Source of the DNA: Pyrinomonadaceae bacterium
GTDB lineage: Bacteria; Acidobacteriota; Blastocatellia; Pyrinomonadales; Pyrinomonadaceae
Reading direction: 5' to 3'
Assembly: GCA_023717565.1 (NCBI GenBank)
Contig: JAMQPI010000344.1
Location: 1-61,286, forward strand
DNA length: 61,286 nt
Both the position numbers and the translations under genes were made by a program. Shown here in pieces: positions 35,301-43,965 of this stretch (positions are counted from its first letter, which is position 1; every line of letters begins with the position of its first letter). The notes under the pieces were generated by a model. It was not told where the DNA came from. It saw nothing but the letters and a program-made list of their open reading frames with translations, and did not search any database.

Positions 35301-35637
35301 CTGGATCCTGTAGGAACGCAGGCAAGATTGGCTGTTTGATTACCGGAAAATATTTGCCTGGCAAAAGGCGATCGGATTCTTTTCCCGAAGTCACGGAATC
35401 GAGAAGTTGCCGTTCGGCTCCCGCCACAGTTAACGCTGCCTTCGAAGCAAACGATTGTTGCGGCCCTGATGAAGCTGAAGAAGACGAAATAAGAAGGGCA
35501 GGTAGGATGAGAAAGACCGCCAGCAGGGCGACGAATACCGAGTTACGCACTCTCTTGGGCTTTTGCCGGATGGAGGATTGAGAACCTTTGAGAGTGAGCG
35601 CCAGAAGGCTGGAGCTAAAGAAACTTGGGTGCTTCAT
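32332..35637 (-). CDS. Large secreted DUF11/HYR-domain surface protein
   Basis: 1101 residues from ATG 35637 (AAAGGATC about 9 bases upstream); a 26-residue upstream extension is unlikely. The N-terminus carries a signal/anchor segment (about 32-52, NSVFVALLAVFLILPALLISSSS). Then a DUF11-like domain (about 235-345; ADVSVFKFPSTGEPRVNEGTNVAFSISVTNTGPDAATNVTL), and a long array of HYR/Ig-like modules repeating C-x-P-x...VTVTDTQAP and 'TYTVTYTASDAAGN', each with Cys pairs in a common place. The last about 150 residues form a different cap ending YTVNGTCP. Likely exported; probably a stalk or adhesin. It lies between beta-helix copies 1 and 2. Confidence 0.86.
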   Translation of the reverse strand: MKHPSFFSSSLLALTLKGSQSSIRQKPKRVRNSVFVALLAVFLILPALLISSSSASSGPQQSFASKAALTVAGAERQLLDSVTSGKESDRLLPGKYFPVIKQPILPAFLQDPGPETIQTFDEDCTTPKTDFLLGDVVCVKVTGAPGLSIQAFYWSNASNFLVRNTPILATSQDDTFSLPATPTSTIGSFTANNRGDWKITAAGIDDGTARAVATITVHGPTAAADVSVFKFPSTGEPRVNEGTNVAFSISVTNTGPDAATNVTLTDVTPLNMSLVSLVEAGSAGFSCTGSVCTIASLPKDGKATFTATYSVAGVASDTTTAYSATVSSTTADPHSLDNFVLGEITITGVDNTPPACTLGCSQDVTVSATSGQAGANVSFSTPTTSGPVCEPVTCSATSGSFFSIGTTVVTCQAATDDSCSFTVTVTDTQAPVIGACPSPISVNETSSGSGSAVVNYSTPSATDNSGSVSVTCDQPSGSSFSVLGSPHTVTCTASDDAGNTNSCSFAVSVNEVAGNCVLTTVSNVTASSDANQCGTNVTYTPPVSDGTGSCDEPITCDHPSGSFFPVGTTPVMCSSASGGSSSFTVTVEDHTAPVPTVPTLPDVTAQCVVQLNRPTATDACIGGTISATTDDPILYDTPGTYVVHWTYTDSAGNESTQNQNVIVAADTTAPTIVSCATNKTLTAGPSCATMPDLTGEVEASDNCSEVTISQSPAAGTLLSSGNTILTITVTDSAGNPATCTRTITVIDNTPPTIGLVGPNPQVVECHTSYTELGATASDNCGGSFAATSSGGVNVNIPGTYTVTYTASDAAGNAAAPVTRTVNVVDTTSPVITLNGAATITVECHTPFTDPGASAADTCDTSVAVTTSGSVNPNVVGTYTLTYSATDDSGNPATATRTVSVVDSTVPALAHNNLTIFFNNLTLVFGANTFTVNGTTYPFNGVSCTHSGYTFTFNGQTVTITKNGVSLTYTFSGKTLVLWTPTHQYQTVKVADLIDSAVDSCDMSVDRDDVVISQVTSDEPDNMSGGGDGNTTNDIVIAPGCKTVQLRAERNGSGNGRVYTISMRVRDASGNATTVTSKLKIFATSFNVVDSGPQYTVNGTCP

Positions 35638-35779
35638 GGTATCTGATCCTTTCAGCCTGCTTCTGCTCGGCTGTGGCGACGACGAACCCCTTGCCTTCGG
35701 GCGCGGTAACAACACCTGGCCGGGTCGATGGCAACTCCATATCTGTTCTTAACGGCAACACCATTTCACGGGTGTCATT

Positions 35780-35812
35780 GCCGATCCGCCGCACGACGAC
35801 GGGTGGATCGGC
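35780..35812 (-). other. Intercistronic hairpin between beta-helix copy 2 and the HYR gene
   Basis: Arms GCCGATCC (35780-35787) and GGATCGGC (35805-35812), with a 17-base loop, 20 bases after the beta-helix stop. There is no T-run, so it may be an RNA stability or processing hairpin. Confidence 0.35.
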
Positions 35813-35832
35813 GACGATCGCTGGGTCAAACC

Positions 35833-36753
35833 TTATTTAGGAAGGATGATCGGAAGGGCCGTGCCATCTGATCCATTACCCAGGAATCGATTGTTGCCGC
35901 CGGAACGAAGCGTGGGCGAGCCGGAGGTGGCAACGCCGGTGGTGTTGTTCTCAACCAGCGAACTGGTCAGGTTTAGAGTTGCACTCACGTTAATGGCTGT
36001 GGGGTTGTTATTGAGAATGCAGTTCTCAATGTTACCTGTGGCCCCTGCGCCCGTGATTGCTACGCCGGTACTGCCGCTCTGCGAGATGACGGAATTGCGA
36101 ACCGTAACAAAAGCATTGTTACCCACGAGCAGACCGGTTGGCAGCCCCTCGAGGGAAACGTGATCCATGGTGGATACAGCAAACCCGCTGGTGGTCGAGA
36201 TGCGAATGCCATTAGTGCTGCAGTTCAGGATCGTGGTGTCTTTAACAAATAGATTACCTGAAGCCGTCAGGGACGCATCGATGCCATTGCCGTTGGTAGC
36301 GCCGGCGGCGTTGAAACCGTAAATCGCGCAGTTCTCAATGTGGAGCTCCTTGGCAGCGAGGTATCTAATCCCGTTAGTTCCCGTTCCGCCCCCGTTGATA
36401 GTGATATTCCGAAGGTAGACGATGTCGGTGGCAGGAAGTGCGTTAACGATGATACCCACGGTTCCGGCGGCGAGAATTCCAGCCAGAGTTCCATCGCCAT
36501 TAACTGTAATTGACTTAGTAATGGTGAGAGTTCCAAATCCGCCCGGATCAAGAACGCTGATCTCGCCTTTAGCCGCGGTCTTCGAGATGGCACCCGCAAA
36601 GGTTTTGCAAGGAGCAGTCCGGCTGCAGGGATTGGCGTCGTCTCCCACCCCGGACACCCAAGTGCGCGTCGCTTGGGCATTAGCGAGAGAGGTTGCAGCT
36701 AACGTGAGACCAATAACAGTTAGCGCATTCAGGATCAGGCGTGACTTTCTCAT
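35833..36753 (-). CDS. Secreted right-handed parallel beta-helix protein (copy 2)
   Basis: 306 residues from ATG 36753, preceded by AAGGAGA at the usual spacing; a 27-residue upstream extension is unlikely. Signal peptide ends about residue 27 (SLANAQA). The N-terminal cap is almost identical to copy 1 (RTWVSGVGDD-A-NPCSRTAPC..., then FAGAISKT and GEISVLDPGG-FG-TLTITKSI), but the beta-helix rungs differ (NITINGGGTG, ENCAIYG, LFVKDTTILNC, NSVISQSGSTG, NCILNNNPTAI). Exported. Retention of the cap while the rungs diverge suggests it is a shared folding or assembly module. First gene of the surface island on the minus strand. Confidence 0.85.
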   Translation of the reverse strand: MRKSRLILNALTVIGLTLAATSLANAQATRTWVSGVGDDANPCSRTAPCKTFAGAISKTAAKGEISVLDPGGFGTLTITKSITVNGDGTLAGILAAGTVGIIVNALPATDIVYLRNITINGGGTGTNGIRYLAAKELHIENCAIYGFNAAGATNGNGIDASLTASGNLFVKDTTILNCSTNGIRISTTSGFAVSTMDHVSLEGLPTGLLVGNNAFVTVRNSVISQSGSTGVAITGAGATGNIENCILNNNPTAINVSATLNLTSSLVENNTTGVATSGSPTLRSGGNNRFLGNGSDGTALPIILPK

Positions 36754-36878
36754 TGTGAATCTCCTTAGGGGTTCGATTAGGTTCGAACGATTATTCTTAA
36801 AAGTGCCAACACGGTTGGCCGTTAGGCATAACAAACCGAGGGTCGGCAGAGAACAGCTAGGAAAGGTTAGAACATCAA

Positions 36879-36964
36879 CTAATGCAGGCTTGCTGGGCCA
36901 AGTCTAAAATGCAGGTTGCCGGGTCTAATGCAGGTTGCCGAGTTTAATGCAGGCTTGCTGGGCG
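36879..36964. repeat. Four degenerate tandem units of about 20 bp
   Basis: The core AATGCAGG-(C/T)TTGC(C/T)-GGG/GAG recurs four times at about 36880, 36908, 36926 and 36945. It lies in the 400-base gap 36754-37153, between the divergently read surface island and rfbB. I see no convincing promoter in the gap. Confidence 0.6.
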
Positions 36965-37153
36965 TTGAACAACCTGAAGCGGGACGCTTTCTACTATAAG
37001 TCCGAAGCGAAGTCAATGCTTTGGGAGTTACCCTATATGAACAGTCTTAATCGGAGACTGACTTCAGATTCCAACGAAACGGGAAATGTGGATTCCGTCT
37101 CGCTCATCTGTTTCGGTTCTTGAGTTGTAGATTAGATTTTGAGTTGTTAGGCT

Positions 37154-38194
37154 ATGCCGATGGCTACTATGAGCACCAAACTCTTTGTTACTGGGGGCGC
37201 CGGTTTCATCGGGTCGGCGTTTATTAGACTGCTGCTGGATCGGGACGATGCTACCGAAATTACCAACTTTGACGCCCTGACTTACGCCGGAAATCTCGAC
37301 AACCTCCAGGATTTGGATCCAGAACGACACCACTTCATACGCGGGAACATAACCGATCGCGAAGCGGTCCAGGCAGCGCTAGGCGACGGTACCCAGGCTA
37401 TCATCAATTTTGCCGCGGAATCCCATGTAGATCGTAGCATCCTATCGGCTGACGAATTCTTGCGCACGAACATATTGGGCACTCAGGTTTTGCTTGACGC
37501 TGCTCGTGAGCGTGGCGTCAATCGTTTCCTTCAAGTGTCCACTGACGAGATCATGGGTAGTCTGCTCGAAGATGAAACGGCCTACTTTACTGAGAGCTCT
37601 GCTTTTGCGCCGAATAGCCCCTATGCCGCCTCCAAAGCGGCGGCTGAGCATCTGGTGCGTGCCGCACATCATACCTTCGGTCTCGACACCATTATTACCC
37701 GGTGCGGAAACAATTACGGTCCGCGGCAGTTTCCGGAAAAGTTTTTACCACTGGCGGTTTCGAATGCGTTGAATGATCAGTCCATTCCCATTTATGGAGA
37801 CGGCCGCAATGTGCGCGACTGGATTTACGTTGACGATCATTGTCGAGCGATATTGCTGGCGTTGGAAAAAGGGCGATCTGGAGAGGTCTTCAATATTGGC
37901 GCTCGTAACGAGCGGCGTAACATTGAGGTGGCTGAATCTGTACTGGATGCGCTCGGTAAGCCGCATAGCCTACTCCGATTTGTTAAGGACCGTCCCGGGC
38001 ACGATAGACGATATGCAATTGATCCGACGCTGGCGGAGGCTGAGCTGGGATGGGCTCCAATCGAAACGTGGGAGAGCGGATTACGAAAAACAATTTCGTG
38101 GTACCAGGAAAACGCTCGGTGGGTCGAGCGAACTCGCAGCGGCGCATATCAAACGTATTACGAACAGCAATACGGAACGGAGGTAACGAGTTGA
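37154..38194 (+). CDS. rfbB: dTDP-glucose 4,6-dehydratase
   Basis: 346 residues. An extended SDR, second step of dTDP-rhamnose synthesis: KLFVTGGAGFIGSAFIRLLL (NAD), LTYAGNLDNLQDL, FAAESHVDRSI, the T-D-E catalytic motif in VSTDEIMGSL, YAASKAAAEHLVRAAHHTFGL with the catalytic Tyr and Lys, RCGNNYGPRQFPEKFLPL, YGDGRNVRDWIYVDDHC and the C-terminal FVKDRPGHDRRYAID. The start is ambiguous among ATG 37154, 37160 and 37169. It is the first gene of the plus-strand polysaccharide arm, and its stop is overlapped by the TTG start of rfbD. Confidence 0.95.
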   Translation: MPMATMSTKLFVTGGAGFIGSAFIRLLLDRDDATEITNFDALTYAGNLDNLQDLDPERHHFIRGNITDREAVQAALGDGTQAIINFAAESHVDRSILSADEFLRTNILGTQVLLDAARERGVNRFLQVSTDEIMGSLLEDETAYFTESSAFAPNSPYAASKAAAEHLVRAAHHTFGLDTIITRCGNNYGPRQFPEKFLPLAVSNALNDQSIPIYGDGRNVRDWIYVDDHCRAILLALEKGRSGEVFNIGARNERRNIEVAESVLDALGKPHSLLRFVKDRPGHDRRYAIDPTLAEAELGWAPIETWESGLRKTISWYQENARWVERTRSGAYQTYYEQQYGTEVTS

Positions 38195-39063
38195 GGGTTT
38201 TGATTACCGGGGCAGGCGGACTGGTTGGCAGGGCGGTGAGTGAGCACTGCGCAGCCCGGGAAGACGACGTACTTACTTATGATCATCGGTCCCTCGACAT
38301 CACAAATGTTGCCCTCGTAACCGCCACCATCGACAAACAGCTACCCGACGTGGTGATCAACTGCGCTGCGTGGACAGACGTGGATGGCTGCGAGTTTGAC
38401 CACGCTCGATCCATTGCGGTCAACGCCCAGGGCCCGGAAAATCTCGCAACTGCCAGCCGCAAGGTGGGAGCAACGCTCATTACCATATCAACTGATTACG
38501 TCTTTGATGGCACTAAAAAAGGTTTCTACACACAACGGGATGATCCCAACCCTAAGAGTTCTTACGGAGCGGCGAAGCTGGCGGGTGAACAGAGATCCCA
38601 ACAGGCCTTTGCTCGCACCGTCGTGGTTCGCACCGGGTTTATTTTCGGACCAGGTGGAACGAACTTCTTGAGCACCGTTGTGGAGCGCGGGATGCGAGGG
38701 GAAAGCATGAAGGCAATTAGCGACGCCTGGGGAACACCGACCTACGCCCCTCATCTCGCTGTTCGCCTGCGAGAACTGGCCGAGCGAGATCTGCCTGGAG
38801 TCTTTCACGTCGTGAATTCCGGAGATGGGGCAAGCTTTGAAGGTTTTACGCGCGCTGCCCTAAGAGCGGCAGGTTGTGACGAGACCAAGGTCGAGACGGT
38901 TACGATGGAGTCGCTTCACCGACCTGCCCCGCGTCCTGCGAATTCACGTTTGAGGTGTTTGCTCTCTGAGGCCATTGGGCTGGAGCCACTGCCCAATTGG
39001 GAAGACGCGCTGCAGGAGTATGTCGCGTCTCAAAAAAGGGCGGAAATGGCCGCTCAGAGTTGA
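38191..39063 (+). CDS. rfbD: dTDP-4-dehydrorhamnose reductase
   Basis: 290 residues from a TTG at 38191, chosen because it overlaps the rfbB stop (TTGA), has GGAGG 7 bases upstream, and begins directly at the NAD(P) motif LRVLITGAGGLVGRAV; the ATG frame from 38050 would extend far into rfbB. Further motifs: NCAAWTDVDGCE, VNAQGPENLA, STDYVFDG, YGAAKLAGEQ with the catalytic Tyr/Lys, VVRTGFIFGPGGTNF, and a late RPANSRL. Last step of dTDP-L-rhamnose synthesis with NADPH. Translationally coupled to rfbB. Confidence 0.92.
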   Translation: MRVLITGAGGLVGRAVSEHCAAREDDVLTYDHRSLDITNVALVTATIDKQLPDVVINCAAWTDVDGCEFDHARSIAVNAQGPENLATASRKVGATLITISTDYVFDGTKKGFYTQRDDPNPKSSYGAAKLAGEQRSQQAFARTVVVRTGFIFGPGGTNFLSTVVERGMRGESMKAISDAWGTPTYAPHLAVRLRELAERDLPGVFHVVNSGDGASFEGFTRAALRAAGCDETKVETVTMESLHRPAPRPANSRLRCLLSEAIGLEPLPNWEDALQEYVASQKRAEMAAQS

Positions 39064-39153
39064 ATTTTCACAGGCGCCAACTTGCCTCACAGCGAGTCTC
39101 TGCTATTATTCTACTCCCCTAGTCGGATGGTCTAATTGAGGCTCTGAAAGTTT

Positions 39154-41535
39154 ATGATGTCGCCAGATAATCGTCTCGTACCAGTCAGCGCACTCGACCG
39201 CCCTTTGGATCGACCTCTAGCTGACATCGCCCAGGCCAAACCCTATGGCGTGTCATCGCTCGAGCCTACAACTTTCCGCGATTATTTATTTGTCATTCTG
39301 AAACGTAAGTGGTTGATCATCAGTCTCGTTCTGGCGGTCACGTCTCTGGTAACCATTCAGATGTTTCGTTCGCCATCGATTTATGCCGGCGAGACAACAA
39401 TTCGAATTGAGCCCAGACCCAGAAGTGTTCTGCAAACAAAAGACATCGTCATCAACGCCCAGGGGGACCCGGCTTTCTGGGGTACCCAACTCAAGTTACT
39501 CGAAAACCCGGCCCTGGCCCGCCAGGTGGTGTTGACCCTGGATCTGCAACACAACCCGAACTTCTTTGGTGGACAGACGCAGGGAGGCATCTTCGCTTCT
39601 CTTCGCAGAATCTTCTCAGGCCCCAAGAAAAAACCCGATGCAGCGACACCCTCAACGGCACTTTCGGTGGTTGGAGAGAGCGAACTGGCCGACCGCGCCC
39701 TCACCCCTGAAGAACTATCAAAACTTGAGCCTTATGAGGATGCGATCATAGCCGGGGAAACGATAGAACCGATCCCCACCACAAATCTCGTTAAGATCAG
39801 GTTCGCCCATTCCGATCCGGAATTGGCCCAAAAGATCGCCAACACTTTGGCCGAGGTTTTCGTCAATAACAATCTGGCTCGAGCCACCCTTGGTTCCGAC
39901 AAGGCCGAAGATCTTCTGGCCAGGGAAATTGCGAGCCTGCAAACGAAGATCAAGACCGATCAGGAAAAGCAATTCAACTACGCCAAGGCCCACAACCTGC
40001 CGCTTACCAGCGATCCCAGCGGCAATCTTGAAGCCAAGAGGCTTTCAACGCTGAGCGGTCAATTACTGGACGCCGAGAATGAACGAAAGAATCTACAGGC
40101 GCAGTACGAGGCCGCGCGAAAAGAGTCCGACTCGTTTTCGATTCCTGATGTGCAGTCTTCAGCCCGCATCGAAAAACTGAGAGAAAGAATCTCTGAGCTT
40201 CAGGAAAAGCGTGAGGCTCTGCTCATGATCTATACACCTGAGTGGCCAGAGGTAAAGAAGATTGAAGCTCAGATGAAACCGATCGAGGCAGAACTCGCCA
40301 AGGCACCCACGGAAATCGTTTCGTCGATGAAAAGACGTTACGAGGCCGCAGTGAGCAAAGAGAGTAGCCTCAGGAGATCCTATGAACAGCAAAAGGGAAC
40401 GACAACCCAGCAGGTGCGGGATCAGATTGATCTAATCGCTATTAGTCAGGAACTCGAGACAAATAAGCAGTATCTGAACACTTTGGTGCAGCGTCAGCGT
40501 GAGCTGCAGGTAACTTCAAGCGACAGACCCAACGAGGTCAGCATCGCTACCTACAGCCGTTTGAGGACCACGCCCATCGGCCCGCCACGGCTACGAAACA
40601 TTGTAATCGCGTTTCTTTTGTCTTTGATTGCGGGCATCGGGCTGGCTTTCCTGCTGGATTTCCTGGACGACACCGTTAAGTCGATCGACGACGTCGATCG
40701 TTACATTCACCTGCCGGCGCTGGCTTTGATCCCCGCTAGCCGATCCGAGCGAGCGAGACTGATCGGGCTCCCGGGAGGGTCTCCCGCCCCGCCCTCTGAA
40801 TCAACCGCGCTGGCGATGATTGACGACGCACGCTCCCCCATTGCTGAGTCGTACAGACATCTACGCACGTCGCTGTTACTCTCCTCAGCGGGTCAACCAC
40901 CAAAAACCATACTGGTTACCTCCAGCCAGCCATCCGAAGGAAAGACAACCACAGCGATCAATACTGCGATCATGTTGGCGCAGACCGGAGCTGAAGTGCT
41001 GATTGTCGATTGCGATCTAAGGCGACCCAGACTCCACGCCCACTTTGAGATATCAAATTCCCGAGGTCTGACTAATTGGCTTTCCGGTGAGCCCGATCTC
41101 GATCAACTGCTTCAGACTTACGACAAACTTCCCAATCTTAAATTGTTAACCTCAGGCCCGGTGCCACCGAATCCGGCCGAACTTTTGGGTTCAGACCAAA
41201 TGCGGAAGCTGTTAGGTCTGCTGACTGAGCGCTTCGGGCACATCATCATCGATTCACCGCCCGCGATTTCCTTTACCGACGCGTCCATTCTTTCAACCAT
41301 GGCTGACGGGGTGGTCCTTGTCGTTCACAGCGGTAAGAGTTCGAGAGCTGTAGTGAGGCGCGCCAAGCAGCAGTTGCTGGATGTGGGTGCTCATATATTC
41401 GGAGTGGTTCTCAACAATGTAAAGCTTGAGACTCAGGACTACTATTACTCCGGTTACTACTCGAGCTACTACGCTGACAACGAGGCAGACGATAAGTCGG
41501 AAGAGAAGGCCGAAGCAGCCACCGAAACGCGGTAG
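39154..41535 (+). CDS. Wzc-type polysaccharide co-polymerase with BY-kinase domain
   Basis: 793 residues. Wzz/PCP part: first membrane helix at about 51-70 (WLIISLVLAVTSLV), a large periplasmic coiled-coil region (about 250-460), and the second helix at about 485-505 (IVIAFLLSLIAGIGLAFLL). Tyrosine autokinase part: Walker A in SSQPSEGKTTT (589-599), Walker A' VLIVDCDLRRP (615-625), Walker B HIIIDSPP (about 695-702), and a C-terminal Tyr cluster (QDYYYSGYYSSYYADN, about 762-778), which in this family is autophosphorylated. It controls chain length and export of capsule or exopolysaccharide. No outer-membrane Wza or phosphatase lies in the window. Symbol left empty because the class (Wzc, ExoP, EpsCD) is uncertain. 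Confidence 0.94.
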   Translation: MMSPDNRLVPVSALDRPLDRPLADIAQAKPYGVSSLEPTTFRDYLFVILKRKWLIISLVLAVTSLVTIQMFRSPSIYAGETTIRIEPRPRSVLQTKDIVINAQGDPAFWGTQLKLLENPALARQVVLTLDLQHNPNFFGGQTQGGIFASLRRIFSGPKKKPDAATPSTALSVVGESELADRALTPEELSKLEPYEDAIIAGETIEPIPTTNLVKIRFAHSDPELAQKIANTLAEVFVNNNLARATLGSDKAEDLLAREIASLQTKIKTDQEKQFNYAKAHNLPLTSDPSGNLEAKRLSTLSGQLLDAENERKNLQAQYEAARKESDSFSIPDVQSSARIEKLRERISELQEKREALLMIYTPEWPEVKKIEAQMKPIEAELAKAPTEIVSSMKRRYEAAVSKESSLRRSYEQQKGTTTQQVRDQIDLIAISQELETNKQYLNTLVQRQRELQVTSSDRPNEVSIATYSRLRTTPIGPPRLRNIVIAFLLSLIAGIGLAFLLDFLDDTVKSIDDVDRYIHLPALALIPASRSERARLIGLPGGSPAPPSESTALAMIDDARSPIAESYRHLRTSLLLSSAGQPPKTILVTSSQPSEGKTTTAINTAIMLAQTGAEVLIVDCDLRRPRLHAHFEISNSRGLTNWLSGEPDLDQLLQTYDKLPNLKLLTSGPVPPNPAELLGSDQMRKLLGLLTERFGHIIIDSPPAISFTDASILSTMADGVVLVVHSGKSSRAVVRRAKQQLLDVGAHIFGVVLNNVKLETQDYYYSGYYSSYYADNEADDKSEEKAEAATETR

Positions 41536-41690
41536 TGTCTCTAAAGTTCGGATGACAGATTCATCGAGGCCGGCCTAGGGCAGACTGCTCAATTTAATTG
41601 ATCGCACCCCAATCCGATTCTTCCTGGTATTCACTTCTGCCGGCATCGTCGCTGATGATCCCAACTAAAACTCGGCGATTCGAAAGCTGA

Positions 41691-42842
41691 ATGAACGTCC
41701 CTCTCTTAGATTTACGTGCGCAACATGAATCTCTACGTGGCGAATTACTAGCGGCCATGGAGCGGGTGATGGACAGTCAGCAGTTTGTTCTCGGTCCGGA
41801 GGTTCAGGCCTTTGAAGAGGAGATGGCTCAGTACACCAAGACCCGGCACGCAATTGGTTGTGCTTCCGGCTCTGATGCCCTCCTGCTGGCTTTGCTGGCG
41901 CTGGGAGTTGGAACCGGCGATGAAGTAATCACAAGTCCGTTTACGTTTTTTGCCACGGCCGGAGCAATCGCGCGTTCGGGGGCTCGTCCGGTGTTCGTAG
42001 ACATCGATCCCCATACATACAACATCGATCCGGCACAGGTTGAGGCCGCGATAACTCCCCGGACTCGCGCAATCATGCCGGTCCACCTCTACGGGCAATG
42101 TGCGGACATGACTCCTTTGCTGGATATTGGCGCGCGTCGCAACCTGCCTCTAATTGAGGATGCTGCTCAAGCCATCGGAAGTGAGGACCGGGGACGAACA
42201 GCCGGATCAATGGGGCTGATCGGTTGTTTCAGTTTTTATCCTACGAAAAACCTCGGTGGCGCCGGTGATGGTGGCCTCCTGACTACAAATGACGAAGAAC
42301 TCTGCCGTCGTTTGAAAGCCCTTCGAGTACATGGTGGAACAACCGAATATCATCACCGGGAAGTTGGTATTAATAGCCGCCTCGATAGTCTGCAGGCGGC
42401 AGTTTTGCGGGTGAAGCTTAAATGCCTGGACGTTTGGTCCGGGGAACGGCAAAAGAAAGCGCAGCGATACAACCAGCTTTTTCAAGAGGCCAAGTTGGAA
42501 TTTGAATTATTCCCCCCCTTCGTTCGGCCCAGGACACGACACATTTTTCATCAGTACGTCGTGCGTGTGCCGCGCCACCGGGACGCTATGATGAACCACC
42601 TGAACCAAAAGGGAGTGGGCACGAAAATTTATTACCCGGTACCACTTCACGAGCAGGAGTGTTTCCAATACCTGAGATACAAGGAGGGGGCATTTCCGCA
42701 AGCGGAACGGGCCGCCCGCGAGACGGTGGCAATACCATGCTTTCCGGAGTTGACAGAAGAGCAACAGGGATATGTGGTGGATGCTATTAGCAGCTTCGAG
42801 GCATCAGGCTCCTCCACCGCACGGCTCGCCCACACCTCGTGA
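41691..42842 (+). CDS. DegT/DnrJ/EryC1/StrS sugar aminotransferase (second)
   Basis: 383 residues. A PLP enzyme beginning [16 protein letters not shown], with [34 protein letters not shown] at about 58-92, [11 protein letters not shown], and the Schiff-base Lys in [16 protein letters not shown] (about 180-195). The sequence type matches enzymes that aminate C3 of dTDP- or UDP-linked keto sugars (FdtB/WlbE-like), so it probably serves a second amino sugar, distinct from the CDP-linked one of the minus arm. Its matching ketoisomerase or oxidase is not in the window. It follows wzc by 155 bases, and the downstream GT start lies 70 bases after its stop. Confidence 0.9.
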   Translation: MNVPLLDLRAQHESLRGELLAAMERVMDSQQFVLGPEVQAFEEEMAQYTKTRHAIGCASGSDALLLALLALGVGTGDEVITSPFTFFATAGAIARSGARPVFVDIDPHTYNIDPAQVEAAITPRTRAIMPVHLYGQCADMTPLLDIGARRNLPLIEDAAQAIGSEDRGRTAGSMGLIGCFSFYPTKNLGGAGDGGLLTTNDEELCRRLKALRVHGGTTEYHHREVGINSRLDSLQAAVLRVKLKCLDVWSGERQKKAQRYNQLFQEAKLEFELFPPFVRPRTRHIFHQYVVRVPRHRDAMMNHLNQKGVGTKIYYPVPLHEQECFQYLRYKEGAFPQAERAARETVAIPCFPELTEEQQGYVVDAISSFEASGSSTARLAHTS

Positions 42843-42912
42843 CCCGCGGCTGGAAAGCCAGGGGTCCGAGTTGAGAGTGACTAAGACTTGTCTGCAGCCA
42901 AGTCGGAGCTTT

Positions 42913-43965
42913 ATGGCATCAGGCCTAGTCGCTTCTAAAACCCACCCAGAGTCAAAACAGACTAGCGTGATAAGAATAAGCGTAGTTGTTCCCGTCCGTA
43001 ATGAAGCGGGATCCATTCGTGAGCTGCTTGACAGTCTGCTCAGTCAGACTCGGAGGCCTGACGAGATTGTAATTACTGACGGTGGGTCTGCGGATGGAAC
43101 GCCGGAGATAATCGAAGGCTACATCAAACAGGGGTTTCCCGTGCGTCTAATTCGAGAAAAAGCCGCCTTCCCGGGGCGCGGTCGAAATTTGGCGGCGGCT
43201 CAAGCAAACTTCGAATGGTTGGCTTTCACTGATGCCGGGATCAGTCCAGCGGCGGATTGGCTGGAGGCACTAGCGAGGCGTGCGGAGACTGAGAGTGCAG
43301 ACGTTGTCTACGGAGCATGGGAGCCGGTGGTGGATAGTCTCTTCAAGAAGTGTGCTGCAATCGCCTACCTCCCTCCTCCCACGAAGAGTGGAGATTCGCT
43401 GATACGTCCGCGGTTTATAGCGTCGGCGCTCATGCGCCGGGCGGTTTGGGAATCGGTGGGCGGATTCCCTGAGCATCTGCGGTCCGCAGAGGACCTTTTG
43501 TTCATGAACAGCATCGAGCGGGCAAACTTTCGAGTGGCCAGTGCTCCCCACGCTCTTGTTAAGTGGCAACTTCAACCAACAATTGGGCGGACATTCAGGC
43601 GGTTCGTCAGTTATGCGCGTAACAACATGCGTGCGGGATTGTGGCGGCAATGGCAGGCACAGGTATTCAAGTGGTACGGGTTCTTATTGGTATCGGCTCT
43701 CCCGGTGTTCGTGATGGGAAGTAGGTGGCTTCTTATTACGCTGCTACTATGGCTATCGCTATTGGCCGCACGTTCTGTGGTTGCGATCCGGCGAAATCGA
43801 ACTTGTTATCCTGCTGGAATTTTTCAAAATCTGGTGCGCTTGATAGTCATTGTTCCCCTTCTGGCAACTCTGGACGCGGCTACCTTTATTGGTACGCTTC
43901 AATGGGTTTTGATAGAAAAGTTGCATGCAAGTAATAGCAATGAAACCGTCAGGAATGGCACCTGA
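42913..43965 (+). CDS. Glycosyltransferase family 2 with C-terminal membrane helices
   Basis: 350 residues from ATG 42913, which has CGGAG 6 bases upstream; a longer frame from 42772 overlaps the aminotransferase. The GT2 domain reads IRISVVVPVRNEAGSIRELLDSLLSQT, VITDGGSADGTPEII, GRGRNLAAAQANFEWLAFTDAG (D-A in place of the DxD), and PEHLRSAEDLLFMNSIE. Two or three C-terminal helices follow (about 270-290, 320-345), so it is anchored in the inner membrane. It probably adds a sugar, perhaps an early one, to the lipid carrier. The stop overlaps the start of the next GT gene. Confidence 0.88.
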   Translation: MASGLVASKTHPESKQTSVIRISVVVPVRNEAGSIRELLDSLLSQTRRPDEIVITDGGSADGTPEIIEGYIKQGFPVRLIREKAAFPGRGRNLAAAQANFEWLAFTDAGISPAADWLEALARRAETESADVVYGAWEPVVDSLFKKCAAIAYLPPPTKSGDSLIRPRFIASALMRRAVWESVGGFPEHLRSAEDLLFMNSIERANFRVASAPHALVKWQLQPTIGRTFRRFVSYARNNMRAGLWRQWQAQVFKWYGFLLVSALPVFVMGSRWLLITLLLWLSLLAARSVVAIRRNRTCYPAGIFQNLVRLIVIVPLLATLDAATFIGTLQWVLIEKLHASNSNETVRNGT

